Positions 6,542 through 12,057 of a DNA stretch of 12,826 nt are shown one piece after another. The notes below the pieces were generated by a model. It was not told the origin of the DNA, did no database searches, and worked only from the letters and a program-made list of their open reading frames with translations. Location: NCBI GenBank assembly GCA_944326625.1, contig CALVER010000023.1, positions 1-12,826 on the forward strand, given 5' to 3'. The DNA is from Candidatus Gastranaerophilales bacterium. Lineage in GTDB: Bacteria > Cyanobacteriota > Vampirovibrionia > Gastranaerophilales > Gastranaerophilaceae. Every line of letters starts with the position of its first letter. The first letter of the stretch is position 1. The position numbers were made by a program, and so were the translations under genes.

Positions 6542-7128
6542 CGAAACATATTGCGGTTATGGGATCAGGTGAAGGTACAAATTTTCAGGCTATTGCCGAA
6601 TATTTTAAGGACAAAGATGTAAAAATTACCTGTTTTTCAGATAATTTGAATGCTCATATACTTGAACGTGCAAAAAGTCTCGGAATTGAAAATCATTACC
6701 TGCCTTTTGAGGAAACTGCCGGATATTTCGGCGCAAACAGTTTTGATTTAATTGTTCTTGCGGGGTATATGAGAATTCTTCCTCCTGATGTTCTGGATCT
6801 GGGGCGGTTTATTAATATTCATCCGTCGCTTTTGCCTGCATTTAGGGGTAAGGACGCAATTCAGAGAGCTTTTCTTGCGGGAGTTAAAGTCAGCGGTGTG
6901 ACTGTTCATTGGGTAACTGACGAGGTCGACGGAGGCAAAATTATTGCCCAGTATCCGGTTTTGATTGATAATTCAATGCATTTTGATGAATTTGAGGCTG
7001 AAATTCACAAGACCGAACATATTTTGTATCCGATTGTTATTGATAAATTATTAAAAGATGAAGTTTTTGATTTTTCGGATTTGGTGAGCGGCAGCGGTAA
7101 TTGCGGAGGGTGCGGAAATTGTCATTAA
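6538..7128 (+). CDS. purN: Phosphoribosylglycinamide formyltransferase with a Cys-rich C-terminal tail
   Basis: Transfers a formyl group from 10-formyltetrahydrofolate to GAR in purine synthesis. The 196 residues fit the family: G9-S-G-E-G-T-N-F-Q at the N-terminus for the phosphoribosyl group, the catalytic set N93 and H95 in I-N-I-H-P-S-L-L-P, and D131 in D-G-G-K-I-I. The protein ends with an unusual tail, S-G-S-G-N-C-G-G-C-G-N-C-H at 184-196, giving Cys189-x2-Cys192-x2-Cys195-His196. I know of no such tail as a common PurN feature; it could bind a metal or act in redox, but this is inference. The gene starts in the ATGA overlap with purM. The codons of the tail include GGAGGG, the ribosome binding site of purD, and the 3' end overlaps the purD start by ten bases. 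Confidence 0.94.
   Translation: MTKHIAVMGSGEGTNFQAIAEYFKDKDVKITCFSDNLNAHILERAKSLGIENHYLPFEETAGYFGANSFDLIVLAGYMRILPPDVLDLGRFINIHPSLLPAFRGKDAIQRAFLAGVKVSGVTVHWVTDEVDGGKIIAQYPVLIDNSMHFDEFEAEIHKTEHILYPIVIDKLLKDEVFDFSDLVSGSGNCGGCGNCH
7105..7110 (+). promoter_or_regulatory. Ribosome binding site of purD inside purN, deciding a TTG start
   Basis: GGAGGG is the only strong ribosome binding site near the 5' end of purD. It is eight bases before TTG 7119, whereas GTG 7110 overlaps its last base and TTG 7101 precedes it. The six bases are also two glycine codons in the Cys-rich tail of purN. Confidence 0.75.
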
Positions 7129-8201
7129 AAGTTTGCGTTGTTGGTTCCGGTGCCCGCGAAGAAGCAATTAAGGACGCGGTGTTGCGTTCGCCTTTGTGTG
7201 AAAAACTTGTTCAGTCTCCTGATGACGGTGCTGATTTGATAATTTTCGGGCCGGAACAGCCGATTTGTGACGGGCTTGTCGATTATTACAGTTCAAAGGG
7301 CATTAAATGTATAGGAGTTAGCAAAAAGTTCTCGCGTCTCGAAAGTTCAAAAATTTTTGCCAAAAGATTTATGGTTAATCACGGGATTAAATGTGCAAAG
7401 CTTTTGCCGGTTGAATACGATATTTTCCCCCAGGTCGTTAAATCTGACGGACTTTGTAAAGGAAAAGGCGTTAAGGTTGTTTATTCTCAAGCTGAAAAAG
7501 ATGAATTTACGCGTAAAATTCCTAAACCTTATTTTATAGAAGAATATTTGGCAGGAGATGAAATATCTGTTATGTCTTATTTCAACGGTCAAAAACTTAT
7601 TAATTTTTGTCCGGCAAGAGATTTCAAGCGTTTGACATCGGATATTAAATCCCCTAATACCGGCGGTATGGGAGCGTATTGTCCGGTGGATTTGTCTGAT
7701 GTACAGCTGAAAAAATTAAATATTTACCTTAATTTACTGCAAAATGCCTTAATAGATGAAGGTGCGGATTTTACGGGTTTCATTTATTCAGGGTTAATCT
7801 GGGCTCGCGATGACTGGTATGTGCTTGAATATAACGTCAGACTGGGAGATCCTGAGTGTCAGGCTATACTAAACTATCTGGATAATGATTTTCTCTCAAT
7901 TCTTTTAAATAATGAAGAACCGCAGTATAAAACCGGTTATTCAGCTTGTCTTACGATTGCAAGCGAAGGGTATCCCGATAATCCCATAAAGGGGGCGCAA
8001 ATTATTCTTCCGCAGGATGACGATAGTGTGAAAGTTTATTTCGCCGGTGTAAAAGTCGAAAACAACGAAATCTATTCAAACGGCGGACGCGTCCTTTCTT
8101 TGTGCACTGTCGGCGAAAATCCTTTCCCTGTTTTGAAAAATTTTGCGGAAAAAATTCAAATGGAACATAAAATTTTCAGAAATGATATAAACATTTTTTA
8201 A
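7119..8201 (+). CDS. purD: Phosphoribosylamine--glycine ligase (GAR synthetase), compact form
   Basis: ATP-grasp enzyme joining glycine to phosphoribosylamine, an early purine step. Starting at TTG 7119 gives 360 residues beginning M-S-L-K-V-C-V-V-G-S-G-A-R-E-E-A. Motifs in order: G-S-G-A-R-E at 9-14 (family usually G-x-G-G-R-E-H), G-P-E-Q-P at 44-48, V-V-K-S-D-G-L-C-K-G-K-G-V at 106-118, the ATP-grasp stretch S-P-N-T-G-G-M-G-A-Y at 178-187, and E-Y-N-V-R-L-G-D-P-E-C-Q at 237-248 with metal-binding E and N. The usual length is about 420. Much of the loss is near the N-terminus, where only about 30 residues separate the first two motifs and the conserved P-G-N-x-G segment is missing. It overlaps purN by ten bases and ends 44 bases before glgC. 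Assignment is firm; activity with these deletions is assumed. Confidence 0.91.
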   Translation: MSLKVCVVGSGAREEAIKDAVLRSPLCEKLVQSPDDGADLIIFGPEQPICDGLVDYYSSKGIKCIGVSKKFSRLESSKIFAKRFMVNHGIKCAKLLPVEYDIFPQVVKSDGLCKGKGVKVVYSQAEKDEFTRKIPKPYFIEEYLAGDEISVMSYFNGQKLINFCPARDFKRLTSDIKSPNTGGMGAYCPVDLSDVQLKKLNIYLNLLQNALIDEGADFTGFIYSGLIWARDDWYVLEYNVRLGDPECQAILNYLDNDFLSILLNNEEPQYKTGYSACLTIASEGYPDNPIKGAQIILPQDDDSVKVYFAGVKVENNEIYSNGGRVLSLCTVGENPFPVLKNFAEKIQMEHKIFRNDINIF

Positions 8202-8216
8202 TATTTTGTGTATAAT
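8188..8216 (+). promoter_or_regulatory. Predicted sigma-70-type promoter of glgC
   Basis: A perfect TATAAT (8211-8216) and TAAACA (8188-8193) are 17 bases apart. The -35 box lies in the last codons of purD. Transcription would begin near 8223, ahead of the GAGGGA ribosome binding site at 8235-8240. This is the best-looking promoter in the window and suggests glgC is not simply read from the purine operon. Confidence 0.6.
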
Positions 8217-8245
8217 ATGGATATATATTTAGATGAGGGATTTAT

Positions 8246-9481
8246 ATGTCAATTGATGATGCATTGGTAATGATTCTTGCAGGCGGCGAGGGTAAAAGAC
8301 TTTATCCGCTTACAAAAGACAGAGCAAAGCCTGCCGTACCTTTTGGCGGCAGATACAGGATTATTGATTTTGTTATTAATAACTTTATCAATTCCGGATT
8401 TTTTAAGATTAAAGTTTTGACGCAGTATAAGTCTGATTCTTTAAACAAACACATAACACGCGGGTGGATGCTCTCACCGTTTTTGAATCAGTATATAGAT
8501 CTTGCGCCCGCTCAAATGCGTACCGGCAGCGACTGGTACAGGGGAACTGCCGATGCGATTTATCAAAATATGTTTCATATTCTGGATGAAGACCCTAGGT
8601 ATGTCTGTATATTCGGTGGTGATCATATTTATAAAATGGATGTGTCACAAATGCTGGATTTTCATAAAGCTAAAAACGCTGACCTGTCTATTTCAGCAAT
8701 TCCTATTCCCATTAAGGATGCCTCAGAATTCGGGATTATTGAGGTTGATGATGACTGGCGTTTGATAAATTTTGTGGAAAAGCCGCAGACCGCCCCGAAA
8801 TCTATACCCGGCAATCCTGATATGTGCCTTGCATCTATGGGAAATTATATTTTTAATAAAGATATTTTGCTTGACGCACTTGAACGTGACGATAAAATTC
8901 AAGACTCCAGCCACGATTTTGGCAAAAATGTTATTCCTATGCTTTTGAATGAAGGGAAAAATATATATATTTATAACTTTCACGATAATAATTTCCCGGG
9001 GATTTCCGATGCGGAACGCGGTTATTGGCGCGATGTCGGAAGCATTGATGCATATTGGCAGGCTAATATGGATTTGCTGCAAGCGTGTCCCGAATTGGAT
9101 TTGTATTCAAAAGACTGGCCTATAAGAACTTTTAACTATAACTATCCGCCCGCAAAATTCATCTGGCAGGACGGTGACAGGGTTGGTATGGCGACCAATT
9201 CTATGGTATCAGAAGGCTGTATTGTCTCCGGCGGTATGCTTTCTCATTGCGTTTTGTCTCCAAAAGTCAGAATTAACAGCTATTCCATGGTATGTGACAG
9301 TATTTTGATGGAAAATGTCGAAGTAGGCAGATATTCAAAAATCCGCAAGGCTATAATTGATAAAAACGTCAAAATACCGCCGAATACCAGAATAGGTTAT
9401 AACTGGGAAGAAGACGTAAAGCGCGGTTTCCATGTTTCTCCGGGCGGAGTAACCGTGGTGCCTAAGGGTACAATTTTGTAA
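8246..9481 (+). CDS. glgC: Glucose-1-phosphate adenylyltransferase (ADP-glucose pyrophosphorylase)
   Basis: Makes ADP-glucose from glucose-1-phosphate and ATP, the committed step of bacterial glycogen synthesis. The 411 residues match the family length. The nucleotidyltransferase domain shows L-A-G-G-E-G-K-R-L-Y-P-L-T at 11-23, R-A-K-P-A-V-P-F-G-G at 26-35 (the region that binds the allosteric activator in the E. coli enzyme), W-Y-R-G-T-A-D-A at 97-104, G-G-D-H-I-Y-K-M-D at 124-132 with catalytic D126, and F-V-E-K-P at 176-180 with the sugar-phosphate-binding K179. The left-handed beta-helix domain occupies about 310-390. GAGGGA stands five bases before the ATG. No glgA or glgB is adjacent, so other glycogen genes must lie elsewhere if present. 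No clear hairpin terminator follows, only an AT-rich stretch with a T-run. Confidence 0.96.
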   Translation: MSIDDALVMILAGGEGKRLYPLTKDRAKPAVPFGGRYRIIDFVINNFINSGFFKIKVLTQYKSDSLNKHITRGWMLSPFLNQYIDLAPAQMRTGSDWYRGTADAIYQNMFHILDEDPRYVCIFGGDHIYKMDVSQMLDFHKAKNADLSISAIPIPIKDASEFGIIEVDDDWRLINFVEKPQTAPKSIPGNPDMCLASMGNYIFNKDILLDALERDDKIQDSSHDFGKNVIPMLLNEGKNIYIYNFHDNNFPGISDAERGYWRDVGSIDAYWQANMDLLQACPELDLYSKDWPIRTFNYNYPPAKFIWQDGDRVGMATNSMVSEGCIVSGGMLSHCVLSPKVRINSYSMVCDSILMENVEVGRYSKIRKAIIDKNVKIPPNTRIGYNWEEDVKRGFHVSPGGVTVVPKGTIL

Positions 9482-9549
9482 TTGTGTGTTATATTGATGT
9501 TGTGACTGCCTGAAAATTTTTTCTTAATATTTATTAATAAATACGGATT

Positions 9550-9578
9550 TTGAGGCAATTCTATACATTTACTATCTT
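9550..9578 (+). promoter_or_regulatory. Possible promoter of the two-gene unit at 9598-10840
   Basis: TTGAGG (9550-9555) and TATCTT (9573-9578) are 17 bases apart, each matching four of six consensus bases. Transcription would begin near 9585, giving a leader of about 13 bases with TAGGA just before ATG 9598. The rest of the 116-base gap after glgC holds an AT palindrome (9530-9541) and a T-run but nothing else I can name. Confidence 0.3.
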
Positions 9579-9597
9579 TACATGTTTGGGTAGGAAT

Positions 9598-10194
9598 ATG
9601 GCATCAATAAGTTCAATACGTAATTTTTCATTTTCTCGCGCTTACAACCGCTTAAGCCGTAAAGCGGAACGCTTTGCGCTGAATATTGCAGGAAACCGCA
9701 ATAATTTGCCGACGGTTTCTAACCCCAAAACTATTAATACTATTGATTGGATAGGTAAAAAACTATCTTCTGCCGAAAACCGTTTAATTCTGGGTGCGTC
9801 AGCGCTTTTGTCCCAGCCGTTTATTGATGCTTCAAATAAAGATGTTGATGCTGAAACCCGTAAATATTCTGTTTGCCGTACTCTTGCCAAAATTATTGCC
9901 GGCACGGCGACCGGTTATACTATCCGTAAGTTATGTATTAAATCCATTGATGCATTCACTAAATCCGTAAACGAAATAAAGCCGGAGATGAAGTTAAAAA
10001 AATTAAGAACATTTTTAACTCCGACATTAAAATACACTGCGGAAGAGTTATCCCAGTATAAGAATACTTTGGGAACTATTTTGGCGCTCGGAGTTATGGT
10101 GTTTACGAACTTTTTAATTGATGCGCCGTTGACAAAAGGTTTGACAAATGCATTTACAAAACTTGGAGGTGTCCGCAATGATGAATCCAAGTAA
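9598..10194 (+). CDS. Hypothetical hydrophobic protein, first of a pair
   Basis: I do not recognise this protein. From ATG 9598 it has 198 residues; a TTG at 9550 would add 16 but coincides with a probable -35 box. The N-terminus is serine-rich and strongly basic (about residues 1-40). Hydrophobic stretches lie at about 62-77, 95-108 and 156-177, the last the best membrane candidate (G-T-I-L-A-L-G-V-M-V-F-T-N-F-L-I). Basic linkers lie between them (106-146), and there is no signal-peptide cleavage site. It overlaps the next gene by 17 bases, so the two are translated together and probably act together. The plan of two hydrophobic segments flanking a charged D-x-K or N-D-K turn, then a third segment ending near N-x-x-I, recurs in the second protein, so distant paralogy is possible. 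The ribosome binding site is weak and close. Confidence 0.72.
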   Translation: MASISSIRNFSFSRAYNRLSRKAERFALNIAGNRNNLPTVSNPKTINTIDWIGKKLSSAENRLILGASALLSQPFIDASNKDVDAETRKYSVCRTLAKIIAGTATGYTIRKLCIKSIDAFTKSVNEIKPEMKLKKLRTFLTPTLKYTAEELSQYKNTLGTILALGVMVFTNFLIDAPLTKGLTNAFTKLGGVRNDESK

Positions 10195-10840
10195 GATGTT
10201 TAATAATTTTAAAAATACGATTTTGACCAAATACGGGCCAAATCCGGCTAAAATGCTTATTTATACGGGCGTATTGGGCTGGTTTTTGTCATCTGCTGCA
10301 CAGGTTGTGGCCATTGCAGTAAACGATAAAATTCCTAAAGAACAAAAGATGTTTCTTATTCCGCAGGAAATCGGCGACGGTGCGGTTAACGTTGTATCTT
10401 TTTTCCTCGTTACATCCGTTATAAAAAATTTGGCTTCCAGGCTTGTATCTTCAGGAAAGCTTGCTACGCCTAAAATTCGCAGGTTTTTGACTGATTCGGG
10501 CATTAACCTGAAAACTAAAAATGGCTGGAAAGTTCCGGCAAATTTTGATTTTTCAAAATTCAACATCGAAAATATGACGAATTTTTACCAGATTAAAGAT
10601 GAGTATAAAAGTTTTAAAAACGGTGTTGACGTTGTCGGAATGACTTTAGGTTCAATATTGTCCTGCAATATTATAACTCCGATTTTGCGCAACAAAATCG
10701 CGGCTGACAGGCAGAAAAAAACTCTGGCACGTATGAATACTTTTGATCAGGAAAAAGTCAACTATCCTCGCGGGATTTCTATGGATACATATCAGAAATA
10801 CGCGTCAATGAAATATTCTTCACCTTCATTGAAAATATAA
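10178..10840 (+). CDS. Hypothetical membrane protein, second of a pair
   Basis: Unrecognised; 220 residues from ATG 10178. I chose this start because GGAGG at 10165-10169 stands eight bases before it; the ATG at 10148 lies ahead of that site and has none of its own. Hydrophobic segments lie at about 26-48 (M-L-I-Y-T-G-V-L-G-W-F-L...), 68-83 and 150-170, separated by a conserved-looking polar loop N-D-K-I-P-K-E-Q-K (49-57) and a long basic and aromatic region (95-148). The tail from 172 is soluble and basic. The N-terminal P-N-P-A-K-M-L-I-Y-T style recalls orphan proteins I remember from uncultured gut Gastranaerophilales, unverified. Its 5' end overlaps the first gene of the pair by 17 bases, and its 3' end overlaps the convergent anti-sigma gene by 15 bases. 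Confidence 0.74.
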   Translation: MMNPSKMFNNFKNTILTKYGPNPAKMLIYTGVLGWFLSSAAQVVAIAVNDKIPKEQKMFLIPQEIGDGAVNVVSFFLVTSVIKNLASRLVSSGKLATPKIRRFLTDSGINLKTKNGWKVPANFDFSKFNIENMTNFYQIKDEYKSFKNGVDVVGMTLGSILSCNIITPILRNKIAADRQKKTLARMNTFDQEKVNYPRGISMDTYQKYASMKYSSPSLKI

Positions 10841-11365
10841 TGTTGCAAAAAATCCTATCATTATAAGACTGATTAATGCCGTAAATGCCCCAAGAAGTTT
10901 GTAAAAAGGATCACTTTCAATTTGTTCGGAATTTTTATCAAGTTTGCTTATGATTAGTTTTGAGTAATCATTTTTCCATTCTGTGCGGGTTTTATCAAAA
11001 GAATTATGCAGCAGTTTTTTGAAGGTGTACATATCCTCCAGATCTTTCCGGGCAAGCGGATTTGTTATTGCTATTTTTTTAATTCTTATGCTTTCGTTTT
11101 CGTCAAGTTCATTATCAATGTATGCGGACAAATTCTTTTTAAAATCTTCGTACTGTTTTGTATGATACGGATTTGTTTCTTCGTCGTATGATGTAAGCGA
11201 CATAATATGATTAACAATTTTTTTTGACTGCATATAGACCTCACGGCACTTAGGACAGTGTCTCAAGTGTTCGTCCACGTATTCTTTTAATCTTGAATTA
11301 AGTTTGTCCTCTACGTAGAAGCTCATAAGTGCTATTACCTGATTACATGTCAATTGGTTTGTCAT
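10826..11365 (-). CDS. Membrane-anchored zinc-type anti-sigma factor with a second, zinc-less domain copy
   Basis: Likely holds the adjacent ECF sigma factor inactive at the inner face of the membrane. The 179 residues start with a zinc anti-sigma domain whose signature H33-x3-C37-x2-C40 is in D-E-H-L-R-H-C-P-K-C. After a linker (about 52-72), residues 73-122 repeat the same helical pattern (L-S-A-Y-I-D-N-E-L-D-E-N-E..., N-P-L-A-R-K-D-L) but carry N-P-L-A-R where a C-P-x-C-R would be, so this copy cannot bind zinc that way. One membrane span follows at about 155-177 with only a few residues outside, so there is no large sensory domain. The ATG has AAGGAGT and lies ten bases after the sigma stop, so the genes are co-transcribed. 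The function is inferred from motif and neighbour. Confidence 0.88.
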   Translation of the reverse strand: MTNQLTCNQVIALMSFYVEDKLNSRLKEYVDEHLRHCPKCREVYMQSKKIVNHIMSLTSYDEETNPYHTKQYEDFKKNLSAYIDNELDENESIRIKKIAITNPLARKDLEDMYTFKKLLHNSFDKTRTEWKNDYSKLIISKLDKNSEQIESDPFYKLLGAFTALISLIMIGFFATLYFQ

Positions 11366-11375
11366 TTTATACTCC

Positions 11376-11960
11376 TTATATGTATGATTTTAATCCGTCT
11401 TGAAGTTTGCCTCTGGCGCGTGCAATTCGTGATTTTACGGTGCCGACGCTGGAATTTGTAGCCTGTGCGATTTCTTCATAGCTGAGTCCCTGAAGTTCCC
11501 TCAAAATAATGGCAATCCTGAACTGTTCCGGCAAATCCCTTATTGCATCTTTAATCATTTCTTCAAGTTCCGTGGAAAGACATTTTTCGTGGGGCTTGCA
11601 TTTTTTATCCGGAAGCTGGGTTTTGATTGAATTTTCCTCATTTTCTTCATCAATTGAGATTACATCCGGTCTGCGTTGTTTTTTTCTTAATTCATCATAA
11701 AAAAGGTTTGAGATAATTTGATTAAGCCAGCTTTTAAAATTTTTCGGGTTTTTTAGATTTTGAATATTTCTGGCGACTTTTAAAAGTGCTTCCTGAGTTA
11801 AGTCTGCAACGTTTTCACGTTTTTTACTGAGATATGAAAACGCCGCAAACACATTTTTTTGTTCGCGTCTTATGAGCTCTTCAAGCGCTTTTAGGTCGTC
11901 TTTTTGTGACAGAACAACAAGTTCTTCAAGGGACAGCTTTTTGTATTGTGTTCCCGGCAT
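11376..11960 (-). CDS. ECF-type RNA polymerase sigma factor
   Basis: Alternative sigma factor that would direct RNA polymerase to a stress- or signal-specific promoter set. The 194 residues contain region 2 at about 25-96 (A-D-L-T-Q-E-A-L-L-K at 52-61; F-K-S-W-L-N-Q-I-I-S-N near 75-85) and region 4 at about 132-190 with the helix-turn-helix L-S-Y-E-E-I-A-Q-A-T-N-S-S-V-G-T-V-K-S-R (159-178). Regions 1 and 3 are absent, as expected for ECF proteins. The linker is long and acidic (100-118) and carries C121-x2-H124-x2-C127, an unusual cluster. The gene precedes its anti-sigma partner by ten bases. The ribosome binding site AAGGAG lies six bases before the ATG but is buried in a hairpin, a sign of translational control. 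The target genes are unknown. Confidence 0.93.
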   Translation of the reverse strand: MPGTQYKKLSLEELVVLSQKDDLKALEELIRREQKNVFAAFSYLSKKRENVADLTQEALLKVARNIQNLKNPKNFKSWLNQIISNLFYDELRKKQRRPDVISIDEENEENSIKTQLPDKKCKPHEKCLSTELEEMIKDAIRDLPEQFRIAIILRELQGLSYEEIAQATNSSVGTVKSRIARARGKLQDGLKSYI

Positions 11961-11966
11961 AATATT

Positions 11967-11988
11967 CTCCTTACTCTAATAGTAAGGA
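11967..11988 (-). promoter_or_regulatory. Hairpin that covers the sigma factor ribosome binding site
   Basis: On the minus-strand transcript TCCTTACT (plus 11981-11988) can pair perfectly over eight bases with AGTAAGGA (plus 11968-11975), with a five-base loop ATTAG. The second arm contains the AAGGA of the ribosome binding site, whose final G is the next base (11967). The start codon is seven bases further on. The inverted repeat could work as RNA by hiding the site, or as DNA as an operator. The repeat is certain, the role inferred. Confidence 0.65.
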
Positions 11989-12017
11989 ATTCTGTTCAGG
12001 AATTACTCATTCTTTGC

Positions 12018-12045
12018 TATATAGTAGACCGGTTATATTTTTTAA
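12018..12045 (-). promoter_or_regulatory. Possible promoter of the sigma/anti-sigma operon
   Basis: Reading the minus strand, TTAAAA (plus 12040-12045) and TATATA (plus 12018-12023) are 16 bases apart, four of six and five of six consensus matches. The transcript would begin near 12011 and include the hairpin over the ribosome binding site. The region is AT-rich and read-through from leuC cannot be excluded. I could not pick out a convincing ECF-type promoter for self-activation. Confidence 0.35.
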
Positions 12046-12057
12046 TTTAAAATAATA

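Noticed and set aside
7113..7125. C-G-N-C-H at the PurN C-terminus as a c-type haem site
   Set aside because: The protein is a cytoplasmic enzyme without a signal peptide; haem attachment by the usual route needs export. A metal or redox role is more plausible.
8723..9082. Open frame of 119 codons on the minus strand inside glgC
   Set aside because: glgC is unambiguous here; the antisense translation has no recognisable domain.
9530..9541. AT palindrome TTTATTAATAAA after glgC as a terminator or operator
   Set aside because: It contains only A and T in an AT-rich gap and is likely by chance; no GC stem precedes the nearby T-run.
10805..10832. Perfect 8-bp inverted repeat TCAATGAA / TTCATTGA at the convergent gene ends, as a shared terminator
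   Set aside because: The arms are AT-rich, and there is no T-run after the stem on either strand.
10983..11191. Two short plus-strand open frames opposite the anti-sigma gene
   Set aside because: They are antisense to a well-supported gene and overlap each other in different frames.
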